Positions 26,830 to 36,350 of a DNA stretch of 64,000 nucleotides are shown one piece after another (position 1 is the first letter of the stretch; the number at the start of each line of letters is the position of its first letter). The notes beneath the pieces are model-generated. The model did no database searches. It worked only from the letters and a program-made list of their open reading frames with translations, and had not been told where the DNA came from. Source of the DNA: Leptolyngbya sp. PCC 6406 (GTDB taxonomy: Bacteria; Cyanobacteriota; Cyanobacteriia; Phormidesmidales; Phormidesmidaceae); NCBI RefSeq assembly GCF_000332095.2, contig NZ_KI913949.1:3374335-3438334 (forward strand). Direction: 5' to 3'. A program made the translations under genes and the position numbers.

Positions 26830-27159
26830 CTAGGAGTCGGAATTGGACTCTCGATTGAATTCCTGTTCTGAGTGATCGTTCAATTGCTCCGTCTCAGGAC
26901 AATCATCGGCAATCATCAACTCCACATCGCCCCGAGGCACCGCAGCAAGGCGCTGCATCACGGAACCAATACTCTCTAGACGCACCATCTCTTCCCAGGA
27001 GCAGACCTCGTCTTCCTCGTCGGTTTCATAGCGCAGGGTGACCAAGTCCCCTTCGATCTCTAGAATGGTGGCCCGTTCTAGCCACCGTTGTTGATCCCGC
27101 AAGAAAATCCACACCTCTTTTCCTTCACAACGAAGTTGATAAATCTTGCGGTGAAGCAT
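26830..27159 (-). CDS. Conserved cyanobacterial hypothetical (DUF6679-like)
   Basis: 109 aa from ATG 27159 (MLHRKIYQLRCEGKEVWIF); ten codons of open frame upstream are not expected in the family. Residues ~5-80 form a compact beta-rich unit (KEVWIFLRDQQRWLERATI, DLVTLRYETDEEDEVCSWEEMVRLESIG) resembling small Tudor/SH3-like barrels. The tail is acidic and Ser/Asn-rich. I recognise the family as cyanobacterial and uncharacterised; DUF6679 is my best guess from memory. The gene is convergent with the hydrolase before it and divergent from the creatininase gene. Confidence 0.7.
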   Translation of the reverse strand: MLHRKIYQLRCEGKEVWIFLRDQQRWLERATILEIEGDLVTLRYETDEEDEVCSWEEMVRLESIGSVMQRLAAVPRGDVELMIADDCPETEQLNDHSEQEFNRESNSDS

Positions 27160-27327
27160 TGAACGTTTCTCCTCAACCAATAGTTCCAACCAGCCAGCTC
27201 AACAGTAATGAAAAGAAAGGGTTCCTTACAGTCTACGCATGGACCTCGCTCCATGACATAAAAACCTTGTAAATTGACTCCGATTACCCTGGTAATTTTT
27301 ATTTTTCCCCCTTTCTCACCTCCTCCT

Positions 27328-28077
27328 ATGCAACTACACCTCTCAACTTGGCCAGAAGTGGAGACCTACCTCCACCACTCTCAAGGCATTATCCTGCCCA
27401 TTGGCTCTACGGAGCAGCATGGTCCCACTGGTCTGATTGGTACAGATGCCATCTGTGCCGAAACTGTCGCCAAAGGGGTGGGAGACGCCACCGGAGCCTT
27501 GGTTGGCCCCACCATCAATGTTGGCATGGCCCTCCACCACACCAGCTTTCCCGGCAGCATTAGCCTGCGGCCTAGCACGTTGATTGCGCTGGTTCAGGAC
27601 TATGTGAAGCCCCTGGCACGGGCCGGGTTTACCCGCTTTTTTTTCATCAATGGCCATGGGGGCAATATCGCCACCCTCAAGGCTGCTTTTGCTGAAACCT
27701 ATGCTTTGCTAGCGGATCTGCAAATTCCCCAGAGTGATCAAGTGCGCTGTCGCATTGCGAACTGGTTTATGTGCCGCTCGGCCTATACCCTGGCGAAGGA
27801 ACTCTATGGCCAGGGAGAGGGCTCCCACGCTACTCCTAGTGAGGTGGCCCTGACCCAATACGCCTACCCCGACCACATTAAGCATGCGCCCTTGGACCCA
27901 CCCATCGCCCCAGCGGGCTATCCCATCTATGGGGCCGCTGACTTCCGGCAGCACTACCCCGATGGCCGTATGGGCTCTAACCCAGCCCTAGCCACTCCGG
28001 AACACGGTCAACGGTTCTATGAGGCGGCGGTTAAGGAGTTGAGCACCGACTACCTGGCTTTCCTCGCGGCGGAGTAG
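27328..28077 (+). CDS. Creatininase-family amidohydrolase
   Basis: 249 aa from ATG 27328 (MQLHLSTWPEVETYL); the TTG-initiated extension was rejected. Motifs: LPIGSTEQHGPTGLIGTDA (metal ligands Glu, His and Asp), HHTSFPGSISL, FINGHGGN (metal-binding His), and GEGSHATPSEVAL. These match the creatininase/MftE-type family of metal-dependent amidases, cytoplasmic, with substrates from creatinine to cyclic amides and lactams. The exact substrate here is unknown. There is no peptide precursor or partner next to it. Confidence 0.9.
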   Translation: MQLHLSTWPEVETYLHHSQGIILPIGSTEQHGPTGLIGTDAICAETVAKGVGDATGALVGPTINVGMALHHTSFPGSISLRPSTLIALVQDYVKPLARAGFTRFFFINGHGGNIATLKAAFAETYALLADLQIPQSDQVRCRIANWFMCRSAYTLAKELYGQGEGSHATPSEVALTQYAYPDHIKHAPLDPPIAPAGYPIYGAADFRQHYPDGRMGSNPALATPEHGQRFYEAAVKELSTDYLAFLAAE

Positions 28078-28330
28078 GGGTGAGGGTGAGGGGGTGAGGG
28101 GGTGAGGGGGTAAATCCCGTAGGGGCGGGTTTAGCTCGTGTCTACTGGGAAATCCCAAATGGGAGGCTCAAAACCTGCCCTACCCAGTACCGGGGACTCC
28201 AGGATTGAAGTGACCCGTGATCGGGTGTGAGGGTAGGGGCGCGGAAACCGCGCCCAATGCAGGATGTTGCCGTGGGGGTATGGTGGGGGTGTTGCCGAAC
28301 CGTAGGGGCAATCCCTTGCTTGCCCTGTTC
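28078..28330. repeat. G-run head plus mosaic repeat, second copy
   Basis: The stop codon of the creatininase gene runs into GTGAGGG units (to about 28110), then GTAGGGGCGGGTTT, CTCGTGTCTACTGGGAAATCCC, and AAAACCTGCCCTACCCAG, matching positions ~44-135 of the window. The first and last arms can pair to a long hairpin. A GTAGGGGCAATCCCTTGC block at about 28301-28320 also matches about 241-258. The remaining sequence to 28432 includes GAGATTCCTCC and CGCTCGGAATGACAG, a motif seen again at about 40970-41005. No gene is visible between 28078 and 28432. Confidence 0.7.
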
Positions 28331-28432
28331 ACGTAGCGGCTTCCAAAACACTTCCCTCTGTGAGCAAGATCGAGATTCCTCCCTGCGCTCGGAATGACAG
28401 ACTTGTGGGTGGCCAAGCCCGAGATTCCTCCC

Positions 28433-30097
28433 TTAGAGACAGACGGCGTAGTCCACGAGTTGGAGTAGGCGCATTCGCAGGGTTTCTAGACCCAAGCGGG
28501 CCTGGGCCGACACAAAGATGCCGTGGGGAAATTCATCCTGGGCTAGGGCTAGGGTATCGCTGTCCACTTGATCGAGCTTGTTAAACACCAGCAGGATTGG
28601 CCCCGGCGTGGTGGGCATCTCTGCCAGGATCGTCATCACTGAGCGAATCTGGGCCTGCCAAGCAGGGTGGGATAGGTCCACGACATGGACTAAGGCATCG
28701 GCTTCCGTCACTTCCTCCAGGGTGGCTCGGAAGGCGTCCATAAGGGATGCGGGAAGATCGCGAATAAACCCTACGGTGTCCGTCAAGACCAGATTACGGG
28801 GCTCCTGGGTGCGGGGGTCGGGGACCGTGAGCCGCCGAGTGGTGGGGTCGAGGGTGGCAAAGAGCTGGTCCGCTGCGTATACCTCAGAATTGGTTAGGGT
28901 GCTGAGGAGCGTGGACTTACCGGCATTGGTGTAGCCAACTACTGCGATCGCGGGGACATCTGTCCGCTGACGGTGCTGACGCAGACGTGCCCGGTGGGCC
29001 TGGAGCTGATTTACTTCCCGTTGCAGGCGAGAAATCCGTCGCTGAATGGCTCGCCGCTCCGTCTCCAACTTGGTTTCCCCCGGTCCTCGGGTGCCAATGC
29101 CGCCCCCCAATCGAGACATGGACTGTCCCCGTCCGGTCAGGCGAGGCAGTTGGTATTCCAACTGGGCCAATTCCACCTGGAGCTTGCCTGCTCCAGTTTT
29201 GGCTCGCTGGGCAAAGATATCGAGGATGACTTCGGTGCGATCCACCACCCGTAGTCCCACCTGGGCTTCTAGGTTCCGCACCTGGGCTGGGGACAGATCG
29301 CGGTCAAACACAATCAGGTTGGCCCCCAGGTTTTGGGCAGCTAGGGCAACTTCCTGCACCTTGCCTGCCCCTAGGACGGTTTGGGGGTGGGGTCGATGAC
29401 GACGCTGATGGATGGCCTGTAGGACCTCTCCCCCGGCACTTTCGACTAGCCGTTGCAGTTCCATCAATCCATAGCGAAACTGTGCTTGATTCATAGCGGA
29501 GGTGAGTAATCCCACCAGCAGTGCCCGATCCTGGCCGCTATCCACCCGCTGGGCCACAAAGGCCCGCTGAAATTCTGTTTCTAGGGCTTCCACCAAGGCT
29601 AGGAAGTCCTGCTGAGCCAAGTCTTCTAGATCTAGGGCGGGGGAAACGGTCCAGTTGGCCTCGGGGTGGAGCACCAGATGGGCTAGATAGGCTTCTCGGA
29701 CGTAGCCTGTCGCCCCGCCGCCCCGCCGTTCAAAGCCGTTGCCGGAGAGGGTGAGGGTGACGAGGGCATCCAATCGCTGCATGGCCATGGCGGTGAGGTC
29801 ACTGGTGCTGGGCTGCTCCTGTTTTAGTTGGGTGGCAATGCAGCGCAGGCCACAGAGGCGCTCAGCTCCATAGCGGGGTAGTTCTAGGGGGGGAATCTGA
29901 GTCTGGCGGGGACTGCCTACGCCCACCCGTACCACCTGCCCCCGGCGGTTGAGGTAAACACAGAGGGGTTCTCCTAGATCGGTGCTAATGGCCGCTAGGC
30001 GTTGGGCAAACTCGGCGGTGGTCACGCGATCGCCCTGCAATCGCTGGTGATAGAGGCGCTGGAGTTGCTTAAGCTGGTTGGGTTTGAGTCCCTGCAA
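28433..30097 (-). CDS. hflX: GTPase HflX
   Basis: 554 aa from TTG 30097. HflX binds 50S ribosomal subunits and can split stalled ribosomes. Order: an N-terminal extension (~1-190), the HflX-specific nucleotide-binding domain with LMELQRLVESAGGEV and HPQTVLGAGKVQEV, the linker GGGIGTRGPGETKLETERR, and the GTPase domain with GYTNAGKST (P-loop), DTVGF and NKLD. The longer open frame upstream encodes DTIYGHLQGLKPNQ, which fits relatives; it would need a rare ATC start at 30118, which has GGAG 11 bases upstream. The true start is therefore uncertain by seven codons. Single gene, divergent from CAAD. Confidence 0.93.
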   Translation of the reverse strand: MQGLKPNQLKQLQRLYHQRLQGDRVTTAEFAQRLAAISTDLGEPLCVYLNRRGQVVRVGVGSPRQTQIPPLELPRYGAERLCGLRCIATQLKQEQPSTSDLTAMAMQRLDALVTLTLSGNGFERRGGGATGYVREAYLAHLVLHPEANWTVSPALDLEDLAQQDFLALVEALETEFQRAFVAQRVDSGQDRALLVGLLTSAMNQAQFRYGLMELQRLVESAGGEVLQAIHQRRHRPHPQTVLGAGKVQEVALAAQNLGANLIVFDRDLSPAQVRNLEAQVGLRVVDRTEVILDIFAQRAKTGAGKLQVELAQLEYQLPRLTGRGQSMSRLGGGIGTRGPGETKLETERRAIQRRISRLQREVNQLQAHRARLRQHRQRTDVPAIAVVGYTNAGKSTLLSTLTNSEVYAADQLFATLDPTTRRLTVPDPRTQEPRNLVLTDTVGFIRDLPASLMDAFRATLEEVTEADALVHVVDLSHPAWQAQIRSVMTILAEMPTTPGPILLVFNKLDQVDSDTLALAQDEFPHGIFVSAQARLGLETLRMRLLQLVDYAVCL

Positions 30098-30393
30098 ATG
30101 TCCGTAAATGGTGTCGATAGGCCGTCAGTCTCCGCTGCGATCGCGCTAGGTCTAGACCGTATTGTAGTGGAGAGATTTTGACGCTGGCAGCCCGTTTGAA
30201 AAACCATCGGTTTCAGACTATACTCTGCTATCGCTTGGGGTGGTTGATTCCGCTCTGGCCCAGCCCTGTAGACTGGGGGCAACGGAAGGGAAGTCTAAAC
30301 ACTTCTTAACTATTGTCTGGACGACAGGATGTTGATTTAACGTTGACTTAAAAAAATGCTGTTACTGCGGGTTGTGAGTTCCCGTTGGTGGAT

Positions 30394-30816
30394 ATGAGCA
30401 CAGACTTACACTCCGAAGCCACAATGCCCGAACCAGAGGAGGTAACCATGACAACTGAGCCCGTAAGTGGCACTTCCCAGGGGGATGAGACCAATCCACA
30501 ACTCCAGGAAATTTGGGAAAAGATATCCGGTGTATTGGGCAATTTGCCTGATTACGTCACCGAATTTTTCCAGGAGTACAAGCGCCCCTTAATTACCGTT
30601 GGCCTAATTTTCGGGGCCATCATCTCGGTGAAGCTGCTGCTAGCAATTCTTGGGGCTGTCAACGAAATTCCTTTGTTGGCCCCGACTTTTGAACTGGTGG
30701 GGTTGGCCTACAGCGGCTGGTTTGTTTACCGCTTTCTATTGCGGGATAGTAACCGTCAAGAATTGATGTCCAATGTTGCTTCTCTGCGAGATCAGGTTCT
30801 CGGTAAACGCAGCTAA
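30394..30816 (+). CDS. CAAD-domain membrane protein
   Basis: 140 aa from ATG 30394 (MSTDLHSEATMPE). An acidic, disordered N-terminal ~45 residues precedes the CAAD domain: an amphipathic helix (VLGNLPDYVTEFFQEYKRPL), two membrane spans (ITVGLIFGAIISVKLLLAILG and FELVGLAYSGWFVYRFLL), and a C-terminal helix. CAAD is found in cyanobacteria and plastids, free-standing or appended to aminoacyl-tRNA synthetases, and anchors them to thylakoid membranes; the plastid relatives are the CURT1 proteins that curve thylakoids. Here it is free-standing. An intrinsic terminator follows at 30864-30912. Confidence 0.88.
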   Translation: MSTDLHSEATMPEPEEVTMTTEPVSGTSQGDETNPQLQEIWEKISGVLGNLPDYVTEFFQEYKRPLITVGLIFGAIISVKLLLAILGAVNEIPLLAPTFELVGLAYSGWFVYRFLLRDSNRQELMSNVASLRDQVLGKRS

Positions 30817-30863
30817 CCCCCACAACCCATAAAATCTCAGCCATACACAAAGGCATAGACAAG

Positions 30864-30912
30864 GGTCGTCACTGGAACTGTAAAGGTTTCAGTGACGGCC
30901 TTTGTGCTTTTT
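30864..30912 (+). terminator. Intrinsic terminator of the CAAD gene
   Basis: Arms 30864-30878 (GGTCGTCACTGGAAC) and 30886-30900 (GTTTCAGTGACGGCC) form a 15-bp stem with two wobble pairs and a 7-base loop, followed by TTTGTGCTTTTT. This is a strong rho-independent terminator reading in the + direction. Confidence 0.88.
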
Positions 30913-30984
30913 AACTATAGTTTTCTCGCTTCGTTTCTCGCTTCGTTTCTCGCCATCCATTTTTCGTTCCCCATTCATATCTCC

Positions 30985-31962
30985 ATGTCCCCTATTCAAA
31001 GCCTCCTTCAGGATCTCCATCACCGCTACAGTTCCCTGTCGGAGGGGAAATTGGCGAGCTATATTCCCGAACTGACCAAGGCCAACCCTGACTGGTTTGG
31101 GATCAGCGTGGTGACGGTGGATGGGCAAAGCTTCCATGTTGGGGATGTGGATCAGCAGTTCACCATCCAGTCCATTTCCAAGGTGTTTGTCTATGGCATG
31201 GCCCTAGAGGACCATGGTCGAGATCGCGTTTTGAAACGAGTGGGAGTGGAACCCACGGGAGATCCCTTCAACTCCTTGATTCGGCTAGATGAAGCCTCCA
31301 AGCGTCCGGATAATCCCATGGTGAATGCGGGGGCGATCGCCACCACCAGCCTCATCACTGGGGAGGGGCCAACGGAACGCCTCAATCGGCTACTGGCAAT
31401 GTTTGAGCGCTACGTAGGGCGGGATGTGTATGTGGATGTGCCCACCTTTCTCTCGGAGCGGGCCACGGGTCACCGCAACCGGGCCATGGCTCACCTGATG
31501 CTCAACTTTGGCATGATCAACGGCAACATTGAGGAGGCTCTGGACCTCTATTTTCAGCAATGTGCCTTGCTGGTTACCGGTCGTGATCTGGCGGGTATGG
31601 CCGCTGCCCTGGCAAATCGGGGCACCCATCCCCTCACCGGCATCCAAGCCGCCAGCCCCGACTACATTCGCGAAATTCTCAGTGTCATGTACACCTGTGG
31701 CATGTACAACTTTGCCGGGGAATGGGCCTATCGAGTGGGCATCCCTGCCAAGAGTGGTGTGTCGGGAGGCATCCTAGCGGTAGTCCCGAACCAGGCGGGG
31801 ATTGCGGTGTTTTCGCCACCCCTGGATGAGAACGGCAATAGTGTGCGGGGGCTACGGGTATTGGAAGACCTCTCGCGGGAATATGGATTACACCTTTTTG
31901 ACCTCTCCCTGGGCCGCTGCCGCTTTGGGGAAGCCCTGTTAGCCAGCGATGGGGAGAACTAA
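30985..31962 (+). CDS. glsA: Glutaminase
   Basis: 325 aa from ATG 30985 ([15 protein letters not shown]); the upstream extension overlaps the terminator and was rejected. The beta-lactamase-like fold shows the SISK tetrad ([11 protein letters not shown], Ser and Lys), NPMVNAGAI, and the C-terminal [21 protein letters not shown]. It hydrolyses glutamine to glutamate and ammonia in the cytoplasm. Its last four bases overlap the end of the convergent trmFO gene. Confidence 0.95.
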   Translation: MSPIQSLLQDLHHRYSSLSEGKLASYIPELTKANPDWFGISVVTVDGQSFHVGDVDQQFTIQSISKVFVYGMALEDHGRDRVLKRVGVEPTGDPFNSLIRLDEASKRPDNPMVNAGAIATTSLITGEGPTERLNRLLAMFERYVGRDVYVDVPTFLSERATGHRNRAMAHLMLNFGMINGNIEEALDLYFQQCALLVTGRDLAGMAAALANRGTHPLTGIQAASPDYIREILSVMYTCGMYNFAGEWAYRVGIPAKSGVSGGILAVVPNQAGIAVFSPPLDENGNSVRGLRVLEDLSREYGLHLFDLSLGRCRFGEALLASDGEN

Positions 31963-33338
31963 GCGCTGGTCTGGTTGAGGTTTTCTGGCGTGAATCCCGG
32001 CAGGGTGCGATGACACCAGTCTGTCAAATCAGTAAAGGCGCGATCGCGATATTGGCCATAGCGCTCCCGCTTATCCCGAATCCGCTGGGGCAGGGCGGGT
32101 AGAATGCCAAAGTTGGGTGGCATAGGTTGGAAATGCTTTGGCTCCGCCCCACTGATGAAATCAAACAGCGCCCCCATCATGGTGTTGACGGGCAGGGTTA
32201 CCGGGTCTAACCCTTGGGCCAGCCGCGCCGCATTCGTCCCCGCTAACCAGCCCCCAGCGGTGGCGGCGGTGTACCCCTCCGTCCCCACCAATTGCCCCGC
32301 CGCCAACAGCGTTGGACGCTGGTGAAATTGCAACGTTGGCCCCAACAATTCCGGCGAATTAATAAAGGTGTTGCGGTGCATCACCCCCATCCGCACAAAC
32401 TCTGCCTGTTCCAAGCCGGGAATCAGGCGAAAGACCCGCGCCTGCTCCCCCCAGCGCAGGTTAGTTTGAAATCCCACCAGATTCCATAACTGTCCCGCTT
32501 TATCCTCCTGACGCAGTTGCACCACAGCGTAGGGCTTCTTACTTTTGTTAGCAGGATCTTTGAAATCCCCCAGGCGAGCGTCAAATAGCCCCACGGGCTT
32601 CAGCGGCCCATAGCGCATCGTGTCTTCTCCCCGCCGCGCCATTTCCTCAATGGGCAGACAGGCTTCAAAGAACTTGGCCGTTTCCCGCTCAAATTCCTTC
32701 AACTCCGCTTGTTCGGCAGCACAGAGCGCCTGCCAAAACTGGAGATACTGCTCCCGGTTCATTGGACAGTTCAGATAGGCCGCTTCGCCGCGATCGTAGC
32801 GAGAGGCAAGAAAGGCCACCTCCCGGTTGATACTTTCCCCGACAACAATGGGGCTAGCGGCATCAAAAAAACTCATGTAAGCCTGTCCGGTGAAGCGCTG
32901 GAGATCCGTCGCTAGGGCTTCGCTGGTGAGGGGACCCGTGGTCAGGACCACAATGCCCTCGGGGGGAATGGCGGTGACTTCATCCCGCCGCAACTCCACC
33001 CAGGGGTGCTGGGCTAGCGCCTCCGTCAGGGATTGGCTGAAGACGCCCCGATCTACCGCCAATGCCCCTCCAGCGGGCACCTGATGGCGATCGGCCTGGG
33101 CAATGATGATGGATCCCAGCCGCCGCAGTTCCCCATGGAGTAGACCAGAAGCGCGATCGCTAGCCTGAGCCCCAAAGGAGTTGCTGCACACCAATTCGGC
33201 TAAATGCTCTGAATGGTGAGCGGGGGATTGCTTCACTGGACGCATTTCATGGAGCACCACGGGCACACCAGCCTGGGCAATCTGCCACGCCGCCTCTGTG
33301 CCCGCCAGTCCGCCGCCAATGACGTGAATGGGCTCCAT
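31959..33338 (-). CDS. trmFO: tRNA (uracil-54-C5) methyltransferase TrmFO
   Basis: 459 aa. FAD- and folate-dependent enzyme that makes m5U54 in the T-loop of tRNAs. It starts [18 protein letters not shown] (FAD-binding GxGxxG), followed by [11 protein letters not shown] with the catalytic-site Cys, and the family motifs [36 protein letters not shown] and [16 protein letters not shown]. It is usually encoded next to topA in Firmicutes; not so here. Convergent with glsA (4-bp overlap) and 31 bp from the YlqD-like gene upstream. Confidence 0.95.
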   Translation of the reverse strand: MEPIHVIGGGLAGTEAAWQIAQAGVPVVLHEMRPVKQSPAHHSEHLAELVCSNSFGAQASDRASGLLHGELRRLGSIIIAQADRHQVPAGGALAVDRGVFSQSLTEALAQHPWVELRRDEVTAIPPEGIVVLTTGPLTSEALATDLQRFTGQAYMSFFDAASPIVVGESINREVAFLASRYDRGEAAYLNCPMNREQYLQFWQALCAAEQAELKEFERETAKFFEACLPIEEMARRGEDTMRYGPLKPVGLFDARLGDFKDPANKSKKPYAVVQLRQEDKAGQLWNLVGFQTNLRWGEQARVFRLIPGLEQAEFVRMGVMHRNTFINSPELLGPTLQFHQRPTLLAAGQLVGTEGYTAATAGGWLAGTNAARLAQGLDPVTLPVNTMMGALFDFISGAEPKHFQPMPPNFGILPALPQRIRDKRERYGQYRDRAFTDLTDWCHRTLPGFTPENLNQTSA

Positions 33339-33369
33339 GGTCCCCCGCTACGCTAGATCACTCCGCCGC

Positions 33370-33816
33370 CTACATCTCGCCGCGAATTTCTTCGATGATG
33401 CCATCGCGCAGGAGAATTTCTACCTGCATTTTGCGAATTAGGTTGTCGCCAACGTTGACTTGAAAAAAGCTTTCCATTTGACCTTGGCTGACCTCGTTAT
33501 TCAGCTCTAGGGTCTGGACCTGCTGGAGCTGTTGGAGGATTTGGTTTTTCTGCTGGAGCAGTTGGCTTTTGTCCTGGTTCAGCTTGTTCTGCACATTGCT
33601 GACCTGCTGGGCCAGGTTGGGATCCTCCGTATTGCCTTGCTTCTGTAGTTCGCTGATCATTCGCTGACCTTGAATTTCAAGCTGCTGGAGGTTGCCGTCA
33701 ATCTGGTTAATCTGTCCCTGGAGCTGCTTTTGGGCTTCTTCTTTCCAGAGGGGGGTGACAACGGCCTTGACCGTGATGGGGCGCTTGAGGGTCAGGGAAG
33801 ATGGGGAAACGTCCAT
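33370..33816 (-). CDS. YlqD-family protein
   Basis: 148 aa from ATG 33816 (MDVSPSSLTLKRPITVKAVVTPLW). The core is a long Gln-rich coiled coil (~30-110, many Gln-Leu-Gln steps), ending in a beta segment (FFQVNVGDNLIRKMQVEILLRDGIIEEI). This is the YlqD layout, a family of unknown function conserved in Firmicutes and cyanobacteria. It lies upstream of trmFO on the same strand and likely shares its transcript. The 27 codons upstream of the chosen start were rejected. Confidence 0.85.
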   Translation of the reverse strand: MDVSPSSLTLKRPITVKAVVTPLWKEEAQKQLQGQINQIDGNLQQLEIQGQRMISELQKQGNTEDPNLAQQVSNVQNKLNQDKSQLLQQKNQILQQLQQVQTLELNNEVSQGQMESFFQVNVGDNLIRKMQVEILLRDGIIEEIRGEM

Positions 33817-33956
33817 GGGTCTCGCTTTGCGTGGGGTACTGCTCGATGCACAACGGTGCACTACTGAAAAACTTGCCTTGAATGGGCCTACCGACAAGCA
33901 TCCTACCGGGGCATTCGCGAAAAGTTCACGAAAACCTTTATGGAGAAAGGTCGGAA

Positions 33957-35942
33957 TCAGGTAAACATCCCGTTGATCATATCGCGATAGCGTTCCGTGA
34001 CCACGGGACGCCGTACCTTGAGAGTTTGGGTCAGGGCTCCATTTTCGATGGAGAAGGGTTCGGGAACCAGCCGGAAGGGGCCAACGCGATCGTCGGGGCG
34101 ATAGCCGGGGCGATCCTTGACTTGGGCATTGAGTTCTCCCCGGAACAGTTTCTGGACCCGATCATCTTCTAGGGAAATCGTTTGAAATTCTGGGGGAATG
34201 GAGGTGCTGTCCCCCGGCACTTCGATATACAGTCCCTGGGGCTCGGCCCATTTCTGGAGGGCGTCGAGATTGGGAACGACTAGGGCTCCCAAGGATCGCT
34301 GATCTTGACCCACTAACATGATTTGGTCAATGTAGGGACTGCGAATACAGGCGTCTTCGATGGGCTGGGGCTCGATATTTTCCCCATTGGTCAGCACAAT
34401 TGTGTCCTTGGCCCGTCCTGTGAGGACGATGTTGGCATCGCGGGTGATCCAGCCTAGGTCTCCGGTGTCGAACCAGCCGTCGGCATCCAGCGCTTTGGCC
34501 GTGGCTTCAGGATTTTTGTAATACCCCTCCATGACCTGGGGACCACGGGCCATGACTAAGCCCTTTTGCCCCAGGGGTAGGGGCTGGTGGGTTTCGGGGT
34601 CCACCACCCGGATTTCAGTGCCGGGAATGGGTTGGCCAGAGGCCCCTCGCAGGTTTCGCCAGGGACGGCGGGCGGAGAGAACGGGGGAGGTTTCTGTGAG
34701 GCCGTAGCCGACGAGGACGGGGACGTTGATAATTTCAAAGAAGAGATCTAGGTGACGGGCTAGGGAGCCGCCGCCACTGATCAGGGCTTTGACGCAGCCC
34801 CCGGTAGCTTCGCGAACTTTGCTGTAAACCAGTTTTTCTCCTAACAGGTGACCGGGGAGAAAGGCGAAGGAAAAGATCCGGGAGCCGAACTGGCGCAGGG
34901 GACTGGCGTTGGGATGGTCTAGGGCGAGGCTGTTGGCGGTGCGGCGATTCTCGACGTATTTTTGGCTATGCCAGAGGAGGGCATTGACGAGGCGTTGCTT
35001 GCTTTCGGGTTGTTCGCGAAATTGCTTTTGCACGCCTTCGTAGATGGATTCCCACAGGCGAGGGACGCCGACCATGAAGTGGGGTTTAACGGTTTTGAAG
35101 TCGGCTTTGATGGTGCGGATGTTGCTGTAGGTCTGGGTGCAGCCCTGGGAATAGATGAAGTACTCGGCAGTGCGGCCAAAGGTATGCCAGGTGGGCAAGA
35201 GCCCTAGGACGCGATCGCCGATGGCGGGCTGGATAACGGCCCCTAGGGTCTGGATCTGGTGGAGCAGGTTGCGGTGGCGAATCATCACGCCCTTGGGCTG
35301 GCCGGTGGTGCCGGAGGTGTAGATCAAGGTGGCGAGATCGTGAGCGGTTTGGGGCACGGGGGTGAGGGTACCCTGGTGGCCTAGATCCATCAGTTGGGAA
35401 AAGTTGACCATTTTACAGGGGGCGTCTTCGGGGGGGATCTCATCGGAGAGGAGAATCCCGAGGTGCAGCGGCAAGCCCACGAGGAGGGGCTGGAGCCGTC
35501 GCCAGAGTTTCAGGTCTTGTAAGACTAGGGTGGTACTTTCGCTGTGTTCGGCGATGTAGCGCAGTTCTTTGCCATCGGCGACGGCGCTACGAACGGCGTC
35601 GTAGCAGCCTGCGATCATGATGCCTTGGTCGGCAATCAACCAGCGATGGCTATTGTCGGCAAAGAGTGCGATCGCACTTCGCGGCTTGACCCCAAGCTGT
35701 TGCAGTCCGGTGGCGAAGGTGGCGATCGCCGCCCCCAGTTCCCGGTAACTGAGGCGGGCTTTGGGGCTGTTGTGGGGATCCTCAAGGGCGGGGCGATCAC
35801 CATAGTATTGGATGGCCAAGGGCCAGATTTCCGGCAGGGATTGAATCTGGCTATAGTCCCGAATGCTGGCAATACCAGCGCGATCGTGGGCCTCTAGGGT
35901 TTTGACAACAGCGGGGGCAAACTGGCTCATAGCAACGCTCAC
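33957..35942 (-). CDS. aas: Long-chain acyl-ACP/acyl-CoA synthetase
   Basis: 661 aa from GTG 35942, which has GAGG eight bases upstream; an ATG at 35930 is less well placed. AMP-forming ligase: LIYTSGTTGQPKGVMIRHRN is the P-loop, YGLTETSPVLS the AMP-binding loop, DTGDLGWI and GRAKDTIVLTNGENIEPQPIE the hinge and C-terminal domain. In cyanobacteria this clade activates free fatty acids onto ACP and recycles those released from membranes. No adjacent lipid genes. Confidence 0.9.
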   Translation of the reverse strand: MSVAMSQFAPAVVKTLEAHDRAGIASIRDYSQIQSLPEIWPLAIQYYGDRPALEDPHNSPKARLSYRELGAAIATFATGLQQLGVKPRSAIALFADNSHRWLIADQGIMIAGCYDAVRSAVADGKELRYIAEHSESTTLVLQDLKLWRRLQPLLVGLPLHLGILLSDEIPPEDAPCKMVNFSQLMDLGHQGTLTPVPQTAHDLATLIYTSGTTGQPKGVMIRHRNLLHQIQTLGAVIQPAIGDRVLGLLPTWHTFGRTAEYFIYSQGCTQTYSNIRTIKADFKTVKPHFMVGVPRLWESIYEGVQKQFREQPESKQRLVNALLWHSQKYVENRRTANSLALDHPNASPLRQFGSRIFSFAFLPGHLLGEKLVYSKVREATGGCVKALISGGGSLARHLDLFFEIINVPVLVGYGLTETSPVLSARRPWRNLRGASGQPIPGTEIRVVDPETHQPLPLGQKGLVMARGPQVMEGYYKNPEATAKALDADGWFDTGDLGWITRDANIVLTGRAKDTIVLTNGENIEPQPIEDACIRSPYIDQIMLVGQDQRSLGALVVPNLDALQKWAEPQGLYIEVPGDSTSIPPEFQTISLEDDRVQKLFRGELNAQVKDRPGYRPDDRVGPFRLVPEPFSIENGALTQTLKVRRPVVTERYRDMINGMFT

Positions 35943-36350
35943 GACAACAACCTCATCTTGCGGTCAATCCTACCGCAGCTCATTCACCCTAACTGCGCTT
36001 CCCTTCAGGACTACCCAGGGCAGGACAGAATCGCAAGTGATCGCGTGATCTAGGGACGCTCCCCCTAGCAGCCCCGCAAAATTACGGACTTACTCCCTCT
36101 GATGGTTCCGAGAAACCACTTAAGGTTTTCCTGGATTTAATCTAGGACAGTTGAAGTAGGTGGCCCCAAGGATGAAGTTGGGATCAATCTTGTCATCCCC
36201 AATTGGGCTGGGGCTTCACGGGCTATGGCCCCAATCCGGACAGAACTGGTAAGGGTGAGACAGTTGTGAAACTGCCACAGGGTGAGGGTTTCACTGCGAA
36301 ATGGGGACGGTCTTCCCTGTATACGAGAGCAAGGATTAAAGCTCACTGGG
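35943..36350. other. Divergent intergenic region
   Basis: About 410 bp between the acyl-ACP synthetase and a plus-strand hypothetical gene. Both promoters should lie here. No repeat, RNA or clear promoter was recognised. Confidence 0.4.
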
